Source of the DNA: Xanthoparmelia taractica
Lineage: Eukaryota; Ascomycota; Lecanoromycetes; Lecanorales; Parmeliaceae
Direction of reading: 5' to 3'
Assembly: GCA_033085395.1 (NCBI GenBank)
Contig: JANQBS010000059.1
Span: 124,001 to 188,000, forward strand
Length of the DNA stretch: 64,000 nt
Position 1 is the stretch's first letter, and every line of letters starts with the position of its first letter. Under the pieces are notes generated by a model. The model was not told the origin of the DNA, made no database searches, and was given only the letters and a program-made list of their open reading frames with translations. Shown piece after piece: positions 1-10,728 of the stretch. The position numbers and the translations under genes are program-made.

Positions 1-420
1 TTGGGGGGGATCCAAAGAGCCTAATGTCAAAGTTACTCTTCGGCATCAGCTGAAAGAGCTATGCATTCAGAAAGGGCTTTTCTTGGGCCAAAGACATAGA
101 ACCTGCACTCACTCGAATTGCGGTGATATCAACTTCAAAGGAATAGGCGGGCGGAGTCGCGGAAAGCAGAAAACTCGAGTCAGTGGCTCTCCTTTTACGG
201 TCCGAAGCTTATGCTGAGCTAAATCTTCAGCAATCGAGTCGACCAGCGAGTCATCATCGACGCCAGGCACGTCAAACTCCGCGCGCAATGCAAATGCTTA
301 TGATCCTGTAAGAGATGTCCAGTCATGACCGCTTCTTGTTAAGGATGATTGGTCGAAAAAGTCATTGCTTAAGAAACATGAGTATGTCCCCATTGCCATC
401 CATACCAACGCTCTGCGTGC

Positions 421-759
421 CTATTGTATTCTCTCTTTGCGCAAAACAGCTCGAGGTGGAATGTAAGAGCAGCTCAGTGCAATGACTCCCCGTTCTTGCC
501 TGCTCTTTTCGCAATACTCATCCCCACGATCTACAAGTTTAACAAATGCCCCGGCAACGTTGCTCCCCAAGCACTGTTCTTTCTCGGGTGTGATAGGTTG
601 TAGCTGATCCCCCTCGACGTCATCCCTGCGGAGTGTGCGGCATGTTCCATCTCCTCCCACGCCAAGGGTAATGTGGATCTCAAGCTTTACAAAATCCGGC
701 TCGACTCGTCTTAGCGGTGTAGGTTTATCGGTAAAGTATATACTGCGGTTGAAGTTCAT
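421..759 (-). CDS. unrecognised ORF, possibly a gene fragment
   Basis: A 112-codon frame from an ATG to a stop. The same frame stays open upstream of that ATG (residues such as GFYDKVRRLHH), so it may be the last exon or a decayed piece of a longer gene. The composition is mixed and charged, with no low complexity, signal peptide or membrane segment. I recognise no domain. It lies at the gene-poor left edge of the window, where no other convincing gene is visible. It could equally be a chance frame. Confidence 0.2.
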   Translation of the reverse strand: MNFNRSIYFTDKPTPLRRVEPDFVKLEIHITLGVGGDGTCRTLRRDDVEGDQLQPITPEKEQCLGSNVAGAFVKLVDRGDEYCEKSRQERGVIALSCSYIPPRAVLRKERIQ

Positions 760-1766
760 ATGATGCAGCCTCCGGACCTTGTCGTAGAACCCGATTCGAT
801 TGTTTGGACAATCTGTTGGTGCAAGCTGGACTAGGGGATCCTGGTAAATCTCCGAAAGTGTGGATATTCGATTAGGAGAAAAGATGTCTCGACGATAGGG
901 CGGTCGTTCTCAGCCTTTGCTTGAAAACTACCTGCTCACCACATCAGCGGGATTCATATCTTGGAGGATAGGACTACCATACCCAACATTCCGTCCGACA
1001 TGACTTGAAGTCGTAGCAACTGGTAGAAAATAAAGGTTTGCAAGTGGTCAGATGTACGACTTTAATGGCAGCAATTTACTTTACTACCAAGAGGGACCCC
1101 ATATATTCATAGGGACTGGACGAGGCTGAATAAAAATGCAGTCCAAGGACCAACTTCAGCATCCTGTACTAGCATGCATCTACTATAATATGCCTTGTAA
1201 AAGCGTGGAATGTAAGTGTGTAAATGCAACTGAAGAGTGGAATTCCGTCCTCGGTCTCTTCAACTGCATACGCTGCGGGAGTCATTAGTGGAAGATAATG
1301 GCGCCAGACGACGAAATCTAGCACACAGAGAGCGTGCCAATAGGATCTTCAACAGCAAATCTGAGTCCATTTATTTGCGGAACTATCCCACTAGTTTTCT
1401 CCAGTGGAGCAGACACTGCGGTCAAATCGCTTGCTGGGCTAATAATGCATCAGCGTGTCATTTCAATGTTGTTCCATGTAACCAGTCTCGCCGTGCTACT
1501 GCAGCAGAGGTCTTGGCCCTGGAACTAGGGTAGCAGTAGTTGCCACTCCGTCAGGGAAGCTGGGAAGAATGTTCGAGGGGTCATCCCTGGAACCCCATCC
1601 AGGGGACGGACAACTGCTGCACAAGCTAAGCAATCTCATTGACTTTCTCTCAGTACCTTCTTGGTAAGGAAGAGTACCAGGCAGTCCTAACCAAAGGTCC
1701 GTCTGACGCTCGTGTGAAGGAAGCTGATCTACTTCGTACCGTCGACGATCGGATTGTCACATCGCT

Positions 1767-1830
1767 CCCTCTCTTCGAGCTTGTACATGGTGGTTATGCC
1801 CTCTCTTCGAGCTTGTACATGGTGGTTATG
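1767..1830. repeat. perfect 32-bp tandem duplication
   Basis: A 32-bp unit beginning CCCTCTCTTCGAGC occurs twice with no spacer (1767-1798 and 1799-1830) and is identical in both copies. Perfect identity suggests a recent replication or repair duplication. It lies in non-coding sequence. Confidence 0.85.
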
Positions 1831-2138
1831 CAAAGAGGTCTCTCAAGAGATACGATTGGGTGAAACAGTTCCTCTAGGTTAGAAACAAGCTAAAGGGACT
1901 GGAGGTTGGATCTAGAGCGTTGTATGAATTAATAGCGTGCTAAAGACGCGCATATTGATATTGAGTACAATACCACGACACCGTATCGGAGCCAAGTCCT
2001 GAGATCTACTGTGGTCCTTTTATCAAAGTACTAGCCTGGTATCTCAGCCCAGGCACCCCATTTTAAACACAAGCCGATCTCCTGGTTCCAGTCCCTGCCT
2101 CCACGTACTTCAGTCTTCTTCGTCCTTTTTCGTCTATT

Positions 2139-2711
2139 TCAGAAATCGCTTTGGCGCCTTTGATCCGCTCCCGGGCTCCTTACCTCATACGCCAAAACAG
2201 CCATAGTTCCACAAGCTCCCGGCTTTGATTTTTCTATGAAAAGTTCTGTACTGCGATTCAGTCTGGCCCAAGTGCGATTCCGGTTGTACGTTGCTCGATT
2301 TGCCATTCTAGGTAGAAGTTTCCGTGCAACAGCTGTATGAAATCGACGGTGAAACGTTGCCTGCGACCTGGCAGGCAAGCGGCTAGCTACGCTGTTACGA
2401 ACCTTTCGGCGATGAGAATAGAGTCGTTTCTGTTCCTTGGCAACTCGGCTTTTAGGTGGTAAAGATAGCGCTGCTGTTGCGGTAGGAGAGGCGAAAGGAG
2501 TGGCCGGACTCAGGTGATCAGAAATGGGGAGCGACCACTCGTCCACTCTTAGCTCAATATAATCGTTGAGTTTCCGGTCCACCGCCCCGACGCAGAGCGC
2601 ACGGGGTGAGGCGCATCCGCTCACAGGTGACAGCGTAAACTTTCTCTGCATTTTTACTGTTGACGAGAGATCCGTGATTGGCGTTGGGACTCCTAAAAGT
2701 TGATTCGACAT
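2139..2711 (-). CDS. unrecognised 190-codon ORF
   Basis: An open frame of 190 codons, Ser/Arg-rich and basic in its second half. I see no domain, signal peptide, membrane segment or splice pattern that would make it a convincing gene. A shorter overlapping frame in another phase exists upstream. In this repeat-rich edge it may be a chance ORF or the relic of a decayed gene. It is listed because it is the longest frame between 760 and 3790. Confidence 0.2.
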   Translation of the reverse strand: MSNQLLGVPTPITDLSSTVKMQRKFTLSPVSGCASPRALCVGAVDRKLNDYIELRVDEWSLPISDHLSPATPFASPTATAALSLPPKSRVAKEQKRLYSHRRKVRNSVASRLPARSQATFHRRFHTAVARKLLPRMANRATYNRNRTWARLNRSTELFIEKSKPGACGTMAVLAYEVRSPGADQRRQSDF

Positions 2712-3172
2712 ACCACGGTGAGATTATTGTTTGAGAGGGAATCGAGCAAACTCTAGTGTTACAAGCGCATACTGAAATAATCTCAATAATGGCTTGCCGA
2801 GGTGGTTTGCGTTGCTGTAAATACATAAGATGTTGGGGCGGATGTGCTGGCGGAGGTGGGATTTAAAGTGCTGTAGCCGCCGAGGTTTACTCCATGTCAG
2901 AAGCCTGAAACGAGGGGATCACTGTAGGTCACCTGTGCTCCTTGTTAACATGCTCGCCATGATATTTTAAGGCGGATACTCGGCGCATAGGGACGGGGAT
3001 GGTAGTGGGAGAGAGAACGGGTTGCGAGGCACAAGGTATCTACTTGGGGTGAGTCTCTTTGATTTTATTAAATTGATTTCAAACCCCCAGAGTAGAACAG
3101 ATAGGTTTGGGCAAGTCTTGCTAAAGCCATGGCTGATTTGATGGTCCTCTTAGAAGATGGGGGTTTCTTATT

Positions 3173-3440
3173 ACCATTTGTATGAGGGATTTGGTGGGAG
3201 ATCTGGTGGGAGCTTGTATAATTGTACTAGGCACGTATAGGAAACATCACGACATTCTACCTTAGGAAAATTGCCTATCGCCGCTCTAAAATCACCCTCC
3301 GAGGGTGCGCAAGGGGGTAAGCCAACCTGTGTTTGGGGGCGAGGCGTAGAGGTAAGGATCTTTGGCTGTCGAGTGTCCCTCCCAAAATAGTGTGCATGAG
3401 CTGAAAGCCTAAGGCGGGCTGTCCTGCATTCAGGTATCAC
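3173..3440. repeat. copy of a dispersed repeat (GGGAGAT tract plus GCATGAGCTGA module)
   Basis: The left end carries units of the GGTGGGAGAT type that make up the minisatellites near 19.7 and 20.3 kb. The right part has the ordered landmarks TTGGCTGTCGAGTGT, GTGCATGAGCTGA and GGCTGTCCTGCAT. These recur, with substitutions, at 10.24-10.34 kb. That fits an old non-autonomous repeat family. It lies between gene 3793-6276 and the gene-poor left edge. Confidence 0.5.
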
Positions 3441-3792
3441 CCGCGAATCAACAAGATGAGTCCTATCTTAAGATAAGAATTCTTATACTACTCTATAACA
3501 TAAAGACTAATAGAAGATTAGAAGTACTTGTAGAAACCTGAATGCACGTGATTCTGTCGAGTGTATGCGACACGAGACCTCGTGGATTACTGGTGGGTGG
3601 GAATTGGACATTTCTCCGCGGAACGTATCATCTTCCTCCTTAAATCGCTCCCACTTGTATAAAGAATCATTAACTGATAGAATAACCTAATAGTAAGACT
3701 ACCTTATGGGCATGCCTGCGCACACCGTGTAGCTACACTACTAGCACGGTATAGAGGAGTCAGAACGGTTAAACATCCAGATACGGTTACAA

Positions 3793-6276
3793 TCATGTGC
3801 CTCCCGGGCCATCAGTAATATCCAGATTCTCTAGGGCATCTACAAACTCTTCCTCGTGTACCGCTTCTTCATCGCGATGCTCGTGCTCCGCTTGTGGCAA
3901 TTGAGGGGCGGATTCTGTCATTGCGCAGGCACGAGCCTTTCGAGTCAGTCGCTCGAAAGCCTCTCTGTGCTCTGCAGTTATATCTTCTCGCTGGTCAAAA
4001 AGATCTTGAGGCGTCGTTCCTGTTGCATCCAATGCTTTAGTTACGAATTGCTCCGATCCATATTCCGCTAACGCATCCAGTGTCTCAGGATTCGAATATA
4101 GAGCTGCGACGTGGAGGGCGGACATGCCACTGATATCCAAGAAGACTGACGCAGGGTCATGTTGTAGTAGAATTCGAACGCACTCTGGATGATTATTCTG
4201 CAAAGCCTCGAAAAGAGGCGGAAACCCAAAAATGTCGACGCGCCCAGTATCGGCTCCGGCAGAGAGTAGATATCCCAGTCCTTTCGATTTACCCATTTTC
4301 GCGGCATATCCCAAGGGAGTGCGCTGGTGACAATCTTGAGAATTCAAATTTGCGCCACCATTTACCAGTATTTCCAGACATCGTGGGTCATCTTGATTGC
4401 AGCTGGCATATATCAAAGCTGTTCGTTTCCAGTAATCAATTTGGTCGACGTTTGAACCCGCATCCAGGAGCGCTTGCAAGATTTCTGGACCCTCCTGGCT
4501 AGGGTTTTGGGATGCCCAGTGCAAGGGCGTTTGTCCGCGCATGGACGGCATATCTGGGTCTGCTCTGTGTCGAAGTAATAATGTAACCGACCTCAGATCG
4601 CCTCTCGTTGCGGCCCATGAAAGCGCCGTCCGACCGTCCGCGTCCTTGTCATCAATGCCCGCCGTGGAGAGACCGAGCTGCATCTGGAGATCCACGGATG
4701 ACAAGCCCAAAACGATCTTGTGCAATGGTGGGAATGCCCGAGACTCAAGGTGTTCTTCATCGTCGAACAAGCACCGCCAGGCGTCTATTGTTGACCGTCG
4801 CACTAGGCCACCGAATATACGACCCCAGGCCAGGGTAACGGTGCTTCTGGATGAAGTTAGTAGAATGTAGAAGGGAGAGCAGGGGTAGGTAGGCTTGGTA
4901 CGCTTGTTCCTTGTCCTCCAAAGATGGATCTGCTCCTACGTCAACCAGGAACTGTGATAGTTCTTGATGGCTGTAATTGACTGCATACTAAATTGAATGC
5001 CAGAAGCATTAATCCATACTCAATGCAGAAAGGTTATGGGAACTTACATAGAGGGCAGTTCGACCATTACTGGCGGCAACATCATATGGTGAAGCGAGCC
5101 CATCTCGGAAGAGGTTCTTCATATTATTCAAATCGCCTTGTACAGCAAGACTGAATATTTTTGCGTTGCTTTCCACAACTCGCGGCATACGAAGAGAAAC
5201 TTGCGGACCATTCATGTAGGTCAATGAAAGCGAAAAATGGACCACCCTCGCAAGCAGCCAGAGAGGGAAATGGTAGGCCACCTTTAGTGTGGGAATGGAT
5301 TGTTTGTTACATAATTTCTCGCTACAACGCTGTCGTCTCACTGGAAAACCTGAAAGGCCTATGAACATTGAGCCAAGAGCAAGGTCAGCACTTTGCGGAG
5401 TCCGCAGATAATTTACTTGGTGGCAGGAGCAGCTGCACCAGCCTTCGCACTGAGTTCGGCGATATCTCGAGGCGCGAATACGCACAGTGTTGTAGGTATG
5501 CGTTTTCCCTAGGGGTGACAGCTCATCGTCTGTGCGCCTTGGAATGATAAGATTCTGCTCATTATTGTCAATAGATGTCGGATTAGCAGCAGTCTCGCCC
5601 GTATTATTGCTACTCGACTGGGTCTCAATAGACGATACGTTGGAAATGGAGGTGTCAGACGACTTGATTTCACAAACACGCTCTGAGATGTTCACCAAGT
5701 GCCGTGACTGCTGCATTAGCAGCTCTTGGTTTGTTCCGTGCAGTATCTCGAACTCGTCAAGCCGCAAATGTATGCGGGACAAATCCGACCTGGCAAAACA
5801 CGCGAGTTAGCGATAAGTACCACCTTTGGCTAGTAACGATCTAAAGTTACTCACATGTTAGAAGCACCCCATATTGCCGAAATGCTAGTCCTCGCGCTTC
5901 GCAGTTCCTCTAGTAAGGATTTTACCTTATTTTTCTGCCTCAACCAGGATAATCGAGCAGCCTTAGGGTTACCACCCAAAGTGGATGCCCGAATCAACCT
6001 GTTCTTTACTAACGTATCCAACACCGTCAATGTTGCCTTCGAGCTCTCAAGCAGTCTCAATAGGCCGTAGAGATGGTCTTGCGACAGTCGCTGATACGCC
6101 TGCCGCTCTTTAATTGTTTCATCGATAAAGCTGAAGACGACTCGAATATCAGAGACTTCATTGATAATGGCTTGAAGCTCGTGGTCCGCGGAGTGCAGGG
6201 TTCGAAGCTGTTCGAGGGTCGCTGATACAGCCGCGCCGAGGGTGATTACACTTGCGAGTATAGATAGAGGATCCAT
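3793..6276 (-). CDS. ankyrin-repeat protein with fungal STAND-type N-terminal domain
   Basis: Four exons: 6276-5855, 5789-5048, 4987-4902 and 4846-3793. The introns are 65, 60 and 55 nt; the last has a textbook TACTAAC branch and CCAG acceptor. The exon sum is 2304 nt, giving 767 residues. Residues 1-140 start MDPLSILASVITLG and resemble the helical N-terminal domain common on fungal STAND/NLR-like proteins. Residues of about 210-340 form a Cys-rich segment (CEGWCSCSCH) with an aromatic LGSMFIGLSGFP-type motif shared by many filamentous-fungal ankyrin proteins. From about residue 370 there are seven or so ankyrin units (DGRTALSWAATRGD, GQTPLHWAS, RTPLGYAAKMG). The tail is acidic. There is no NACHT or P-loop, so it is not a full NLR. 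The likely role is a protein-binding adaptor or sensor in non-self recognition, inferred from the family only. Confidence 0.88.
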
Positions 6277-6576
6277 CGGTAGTAGCTACCTAGTACGAAT
6301 ACAGACGTTAAATCACGTTAAGCGAACGGTGGAGGTGGGCAAGATGGGATAAATAAATGTGATGGATTTCGCAGCTTTGCTAGATGCATAAAATAGGCAG
6401 AACTTACACACGGCGAATTATTAAGGAAGTCGGTGATATGCAGGTCTCTAATTTTAGACTTCGGCGATGAGTTGGGCTGAGCTGAAAGAGGGGAAAGAAA
6501 GGTGGTTGCGTATGTTTATTGGTCGACTGCTTCACCGCCTATACGAGGTTGGACCACAATACATGTATGTTGCATC

Positions 6577-7320
6577 ACCCCGGTGCATCATGAGCAGCCA
6601 TCGCCATCCCACCACACCCATGGACCAGCACTTATTCTATGGAGCAACCAGTCTGATATGCCGCCGTCGCGAGCACCGTTATCATGTCAATTAACGCCGT
6701 CTGAGGCTATATAAAGCATTGCAATTGTCGGGATTAGAAGACTCGGTGTTCTATACGTAGGTGTGCGTGTGTCAAGACGGAGGCTAATCGCATGCCATGG
6801 TGGAACGAAGCAGGATAACACCCCTGACTTTCCGAATCTCTTAGATGGGCTCCGCCCCCAACCCCCCCACTCGGTCACCCAGTACTAACTTAACCATTTC
6901 TGACCCAATTAGGATTAGATCAGTAATAGGTGACCGAGTGGGGGTTTGGCCGAGTGGGGGTGGAACACCCTCTGTGAATGATGAAATGAACTTAGCGTGG
7001 CCATTGAATACCCATCAAGACCTGGAGGCTAAGAAGACTGAGCGATGGCGACGTGATAGTTCAGGCCAATCGATCGCTAGCAAGGGCAATAATTTGATAA
7101 ATGGTAACGGTAGCAGCAAGCGGGGTATTAGTGAAACAAACAAATGAAAACAATAGTAGAAGTAGTAGCAATTGAGTAATTCTTTTCCGTGCGTGAGATG
7201 TTATATCAGTTAGAAGGTACATGCGTGACGTGACCCTGAAGATGTACTTATTTCTATGGCTATCCGTCTGATCCATGGGTGTCATGGGATGGCGATGGCC
7301 ATCCATGATCCACCAGGGTG
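6577..7320. repeat. inverted repeat about 740 bp apart, MITE-like
   Basis: The reverse complement of about 6577-6630 aligns with 7264-7320. It shares TCCATGGGTGT, TGGGATGGCGATGG, CATGAT and GGGTGATG in the same order, with scattered mismatches. The enclosed DNA is non-coding. The layout could be a decayed foldback element or two opposed copies of a short repeat. I could not define the termini or a target-site duplication. Confidence 0.55.
6858..6950. repeat. short hairpin-forming inverted repeat
   Basis: The left arm at about 6858-6879 (core CCCCCACTCGGTCACC) is matched by its reverse complement at about 6929-6950 (core GGTGACCGAGTGGGGG). A loop of about 50 nt separates them. The CCGAGTGGGGGT end is repeated once more at 6950-6961. 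There is no coding potential. Confidence 0.75.
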
Positions 7321-7593
7321 ATGAAACACTTATAACCCTCCGAATACCGTACATTCCCTGGTCAGCTTCTTGCACGTAAGAAATAGCAAAGCAGCATATT
7401 TGGCGAGACGGATACACAAACGTAGATCAGAGAATGATATGTTGGCACGCGGAACGCTTCCGTTCAGCCACAGGTGTGGCTGGACACGATTCTCTCATAC
7501 ATCGATCACTGTTCTTTTCCTCTGACAAATGCAGGCTTCCCATAGAAAGAGTGCAACTCTGCATGTTCCAAGCCTTCCAACTTTTAAAGTAGA

Positions 7594-9525
7594 ATGACAA
7601 CCCATGATTACCTTGACGTACTATATCCAGCGTTAGAGAACGATCAGGAATTTCGTCTCATCACAATCATTCCCGGAGACAACCTGCCAATCCAGACTAC
7701 CCTGTCTAAGGCTTCCCTCAATGACGCAAATGAAAGTATACCAAGCTATACTGCATTGTCTTATGTTTGGGGCTTGCCGACTCCAAGGAAGACCATCATT
7801 TGCAATGGTGAAGAAATCACAGTCACAGTAAATCTTGAGGCTGCATTGCTACAGCTCCGAGACAAGTCGCAAGAGAGGGTTATCTGGATCGACCAGCTCT
7901 GCATCAATCAAAACGACTACGATGAAAGAAATAAACAAGTGTCCATGATGGGCTGTATATATTCGATGGCAGAACAAGTGGCCGTTTGGCTTGGCCCATC
8001 GGATGATGATACGTCAAGGGTTTGGAGCCTGTTCCTAGACCTGGGAACTCTGCGGGACTTTGCGAAGCCTGAGGTCTATGATCTCGCGCTTCGTGATGAG
8101 CCTCATGGCTCTTGGGTGAACGCCGAGATAAATATCAACGCCAAAGTGCAAAGCATGGCTTTACATGAGGCTCAGAAGAAGCTGCCTAACTTACCGCCGG
8201 CTACGGATCCACTATGGCAAGCAGTCAAACGGCTCTTGGAGAGACCCTGGTTCTTTCGCATGTGGACGTTCCTAGAGGTCATAGTGAGTAAAAATTGCAT
8301 GATATGGTGCGGTGGTTTCTACATGAGTTTGAACCTACTTCAGAATGCTTGTCTCGGCATGGAGAATGCTGGATATGATGCATCTGCCGGAATTCAACAG
8401 AATGTTACGTTTTTTGAAACCAAAAATAGTAGGTTCAAGGCTGGAAGCACTTCTTCGTTACGGTGGTTGCTGGAGGCCAACAGGACACGAGCCGCAACTG
8501 AGCCTAGAGATATGATATACGCTCTTCGAGGTGTCATTGATCCTCAATTAGCTAATTCAATTGATGTCGATTATCGAAGCGCCCTTGGGCTGGTCTATGC
8601 AAGGGCCGCTCGGTTTTGCATCGAGAGCGAAAAGGCTCTTACAGTGCTGGGTTCGGTCGAATATCGGCGTACAGAAGAGAGTAGGAATGAGATGCCGTCT
8701 TGGGTCCCCGATTGGCGCTTCAAAACGTCTGTCAATGTGGATCTCAGCATGCGAAGGTCAGATCAAAGTAAGTTTTTCGATGCCTCGAACAATGAGTCCC
8801 CGCGCATGGTAGGCAATCAGGAAGAAAGAAAATTGGTTCTGAAGGGGTTCGTGATCGCCACCCTTGTCGAGTTCTATGATGTGAAAACGTACTTGGAATT
8901 CAAGGCACACACGGACTCCCGCCGGTTTCCGCCCCAACGCTTTCAGCTAGATAAGTGGAAGCATATGTACAAAGCGGCGTCATTAAGAACGTGCTTTCCA
9001 CCTTCGTCCATCAAGCAGCCTGAGCAAGCTGATCACATCATGGCATCAATGTGGTCCAAATCGGTCGACGATCCTCTTACCGAAGAACAGAGCGTGGAGA
9101 TGGCATACCGACTCACAGTCACTGCTGATTTGCTACCACGACCCAAGTCACGCCTGAACGAGCGCGAGACTGAGCTGGGATTTCCCGCCTACACTTCTTG
9201 GCGGAATCTCGGATATCCGGATCCGGTGCCAATGGAAGTACTTCACGAACACGACTACTATGTCACGAAGGTTATGTACAACCGAGAGTTCTTCGTAGCC
9301 AAAGATGACACATCTTCATGCATGGGTGTTGTGATGGGTGTGCCAAGAGATGGCGATTGTGTGTGCGTATTGCTTGGGGGCGATACGCCATTCGTTCTTA
9401 GGCCAAAAGGACGTGGAGAATGGCAGCTCGTAGCTGAGGCGTATGTGCACGGGATCATGGACGGGGAAGCTATGACTCGAGCGGCTGAGGAAGGCTTTGA
9501 GTATCAGGACTTTGCGTTGGTTTGA
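7594..9525 (+). CDS. HET-domain (heterokaryon incompatibility) protein
   Basis: A single 643-codon exon. The HET domain spans residues of about 45-235. Its blocks are YTALSYVWG, then VIWIDQLCINQND, then a SMMGCIYSMAEQVAVWLG segment. After them comes RPWFFRMWTFLEV, the variant of the usual RPWFxRVWxxQE box. A downstream block with EPRDMIYALRG is typical of HET proteins that carry the longer C-terminal region. HET domains act in vegetative incompatibility and programmed cell death, often downstream of NLR receptors. The partner and allelic specificity cannot be read from sequence. It lies between the ankyrin/STAND gene and the membrane-protein/NACHT pair, a setting typical of recognition clusters. 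No frameshift or internal stop is seen. Confidence 0.9.
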   Translation: MTTHDYLDVLYPALENDQEFRLITIIPGDNLPIQTTLSKASLNDANESIPSYTALSYVWGLPTPRKTIICNGEEITVTVNLEAALLQLRDKSQERVIWIDQLCINQNDYDERNKQVSMMGCIYSMAEQVAVWLGPSDDDTSRVWSLFLDLGTLRDFAKPEVYDLALRDEPHGSWVNAEININAKVQSMALHEAQKKLPNLPPATDPLWQAVKRLLERPWFFRMWTFLEVIVSKNCMIWCGGFYMSLNLLQNACLGMENAGYDASAGIQQNVTFFETKNSRFKAGSTSSLRWLLEANRTRAATEPRDMIYALRGVIDPQLANSIDVDYRSALGLVYARAARFCIESEKALTVLGSVEYRRTEESRNEMPSWVPDWRFKTSVNVDLSMRRSDQSKFFDASNNESPRMVGNQEERKLVLKGFVIATLVEFYDVKTYLEFKAHTDSRRFPPQRFQLDKWKHMYKAASLRTCFPPSSIKQPEQADHIMASMWSKSVDDPLTEEQSVEMAYRLTVTADLLPRPKSRLNERETELGFPAYTSWRNLGYPDPVPMEVLHEHDYYVTKVMYNREFFVAKDDTSSCMGVVMGVPRDGDCVCVLLGGDTPFVLRPKGRGEWQLVAEAYVHGIMDGEAMTRAAEEGFEYQDFALV

Positions 9526-10728
9526 CAAGCTGGAAATCGGAATTTCAGAGATCCAGGTAAGGTCCGAATTCAAGAAGGTAGAATACCGGAGAAGACGAGA
9601 GATGTCACCGGGTCCCTTGGAATCAAAATTGTAGGATACGATGGAAGTGAGAATACCTTATGTCAGTTGTGATATGCTTTCCATTTTGATATAGTGGTAC
9701 GCTCGCTACTCTCCTGACTCCACCCCGAGGCCACTGGTGATAACATATAATGATACAACAAGCTCAAGACGCCCTACAGAGATTTTCTCCAAGACTAAAA
9801 GGGCTGTTTATATTATTACTATTTCGACTCTTTTTGGTTCTCTTATTACTATCATTACTATTTTCATCGTAGAGTTAGATAGGAAGAAGACGGAAGACAA
9901 CGAAAGTCGACTATTATGATAGATTAGAGATATAACAGTGTCACGATTCTTGCTCTCCGTATGCCAAGCCGGTGTGGATCAATATTGCTCCGGAGAAGGT
10001 TTTCACAGCAATTCGTGGCATTCCATGAATCAAGCAGTCAATCCCCCTACACGTCCATTCTTTCGTGATACCTTACATCCAAATTTGAGTGACGTCTTTA
10101 TCTTGGCGTTCGAACTTCTCTTTCACCCTGCGTGGGTGGGAAATAAAAATGTTCAGTGCTTTTAGCTCTGATAAACTACTCTTGGAGGGCGAGCAAGGGT
10201 GAGCGAGGAAGGTGTGCAGGTGAGCTGAAGCATGTTGAGGGTGGGCCGGAGAAATGATTATTGGCTATCGAATGTTTGTATCAAAAGTAATATGCATGAG
10301 CTGAGCCGAAGGCTTCATCTTAGGCTGCTCTGCATGAAAACCAAGACTTATAGCGCGCAATTCAGCGTGATGAGTGCTATCATGGCAGATTCCAAACTAA
10401 ATAACCTTTATTCCGCGAACTAAGTAGTATCGTCTTGTCAGGACCTAAACCGCAAACCCTAGATACCAACACTCCTTGTCCGACGAACAGGAAGCTCACA
10501 TTGACAGAGGTTATTGTTACGACCGTGGGCTGAGCGTCTCAGGCCGTTCTGACATTGACATCCGGCGTGGATCCAAGGCGAGAGAATCGTAAGGCATTGA
10601 GCAGAGCAAATCGTTTCTAAAAAGAATCATGAGAACAGTGATATCTTTCCCGTCTCACAGTGCGACAATCATCTCCAGTTGCTGAAATCAATAACTCAGC
10701 CAAAGCATTAACATGATCCAACATCCAG
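9526..10728. other. intergenic region with a dispersed-repeat copy
   Basis: There is no convincing gene. The region includes an AT-rich stretch (about 9790-9900). At about 10160-10340 there is a segment related to the 3.2-3.4 kb repeat, with landmarks GAGGGCGAGCAAGGGTGAGCG, TTGGCTATCGAATGT and ATGCATGAGCTGA. It separates the convergent HET gene and membrane-protein gene. Confidence 0.6.
10160..10345. repeat. copy of the dispersed GCATGAGCTGA repeat family
   Basis: It shares ordered short blocks with 3290-3440 (TTGGCTRTCGARTGT, then TGCATGAGCTGA, then GGCTG..CTGCAT). A GAGGGTGAGC-like end resembles segments near 19.26 and 19.57 kb. Divergence is high, so copy boundaries are approximate. Confidence 0.45.

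Larger units (their letters stand above)
6277..7593. other. intergenic region with inverted repeats
   Basis: This 1.3-kb spacer between the divergent ankyrin gene and HET gene has no convincing coding frame. It contains two diverged 50-60 bp inverted copies (about 6577-6630 and 7264-7320) enclosing a shorter hairpin (6858-6950). Both genes' promoters must lie here. Confidence 0.7.

Noticed and set aside
1237..1863. Three short plus-strand frames at the left edge
   Set aside because: Under 100 codons each, overlapping in different phases, and one is created by the 32-bp tandem duplication.
9737..9919. Short hydrophobic plus-strand frame (IITISTLFGSLITIITIFIV)
   Set aside because: It arises from an AT-rich TTATTACTAT tract with no start context or conservation clue. 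It could be a microprotein but nothing supports it.
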